6,987 nt of DNA from NCBI GenBank assembly GCA_016206585.1, contig JACQRE010000124.1, forward strand, positions 1-6,987, read 5' to 3'. The stretch is from Candidatus Omnitrophota bacterium. Its GTDB lineage: Bacteria; Omnitrophota; Gorgyraeia; Aquiviventales; Aquiviventaceae. Positions 6,774 to 6,987 of this stretch are shown piece after piece. The notes beneath the pieces were generated by a model. It did not search any database. It had not been told where the DNA came from and worked only from the letters and a program-made list of their open reading frames with translations. Both the position numbers and the translations under genes were made by a program. Each line of letters starts with the position of its first letter. The first letter of the stretch is position 1.

Positions 6774-6816
6774 CAGCGATCCATTCCGCACTCCGCATTC
6801 CGAACTCCGCACTGCG
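6743..6816. repeat. Inverted tandem-heptamer repeat, TTCGGAG / ACTCCGC type
   Basis: The left arm has four contiguous heptamers: TTCGGAG (6743-6749), CTCGGAG (6750-6756), TTGGGAG (6757-6763) and TTCGGAG (6764-6770). The right arm has ATTCCGC (6783-6789), ACTCCGC (6790-6796), ATTCCGA (6797-6803), ACTCCGC (6804-6810) and a partial ACTGCG (6811-6816). The arms are near reverse complements around a 12-base loop. The left arm lies wholly inside the FIST reading frame, whose TGA falls at the first loop bases. The right arm ends three bases before the next ATG. No T-run follows the stem. Confidence 0.87.
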
Positions 6817-6819
6817 TTG

Positions 6820-6987
6820 ATGGTGCCTTCCCCGCAGTCGATGTGGAAATCGTGGCTCTTTGTGGGCGGCCTGGTCCTGATGGCAGCCGTCGTCGCCTGG
6901 CGCACGGGCGGCCCGTCACGGGTCAGCACGGCGCTCTCCAGTGCCGGCTCGCTCTTCATCGGCGTGCTGCCCAACTTGGTCCTGGGC
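6820..6987 (+). CDS. Membrane protein, N-terminal part (possible permease; runs off the right edge)
   Basis: The frame is open from ATG6820 to the window end, 56 codons. A first transmembrane segment lies at about residues 11-27 (SWLFVGGLVLMAAVVAW), then a short polar stretch with RTGGPSR, then a second hydrophobic stretch from about 44 (SLFIGVLPNLVLG). The helix, the GGP turn and the later VLP motif recall the N-terminus of YraQ/DUF318-type or nucleoside-recognition-domain permeases; I hold that family call weakly because only 56 residues are visible. An in-frame ATG at 6841 (MWKSWLF) is a plausible alternative start that would sit clear of the repeat; neither start has a strong Shine-Dalgarno site. 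It follows the FIST gene by 46 bases in the same direction and may share its transcript. Confidence 0.6.
   Translation, partial: MVPSPQSMWKSWLFVGGLVLMAAVVAWRTGGPSRVSTALSSAGSLFIGVLPNLVLG

Overview
This is a compact, GC-rich bacterial window (by eye about two thirds G+C, with G/C in most third codon positions). Signal peptides, a lipoprotein lipobox and sigma70-like promoter boxes point to a Gram-negative-type bacterium. The phylum cannot be fixed from the sequence. The gene mix and the short inverted tandem repeats resemble environmental lineages such as Nitrospirota, Methylomirabilota or Omnitrophota, but that is only a guess. There are six genes, two of them cut by the window edges. The longest stretch without a called gene is 58 bases.

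Left block (minus strand): a compact Ski2/Mtr4-type RNA helicase (163-2139) is followed, 58 bases downstream, by the start of a lipoprotein gene that runs off the left edge (104 to 1). Right block (plus strand): a secreted phosphodiesterase/alkaline phosphatase-fold enzyme with an N-terminal PA-IL (LecA-like) lectin domain (2155-4452); an unrecognised exported protein whose start overlaps the end of that gene (4439-5515); a FIST-domain sensory protein with its own promoter (5556-6773); and the start of a membrane protein, possibly a permease (6820 to the right edge).

The two blocks diverge from a gap of only 15 bases. That gap carries a perfect odd-length palindrome, GTATAATAC, which supplies a -10 box on both strands. 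The phosphodiesterase ATG lies 7 bases after TATAAT, so its mRNA is probably leaderless.

The most unusual feature is repeat architecture. Three junctions (helicase/lipoprotein, phosphodiesterase/unknown protein, FIST/membrane protein) each hold an inverted pair of short tandem repeats. The unit sequences differ (GCGACAA, CCACAGAG, TTCGGAG) but the layout is the same: a few 7- or 8-base units, a short loop, then the reverse-complement units. These elements run into the coding frames. Two supply much or all of the hydrophobic core of the downstream gene's signal peptide, and the third supplies the last residues of the FIST protein. The window shows no clear defence system, CRISPR array, tRNA, rRNA or transposase.
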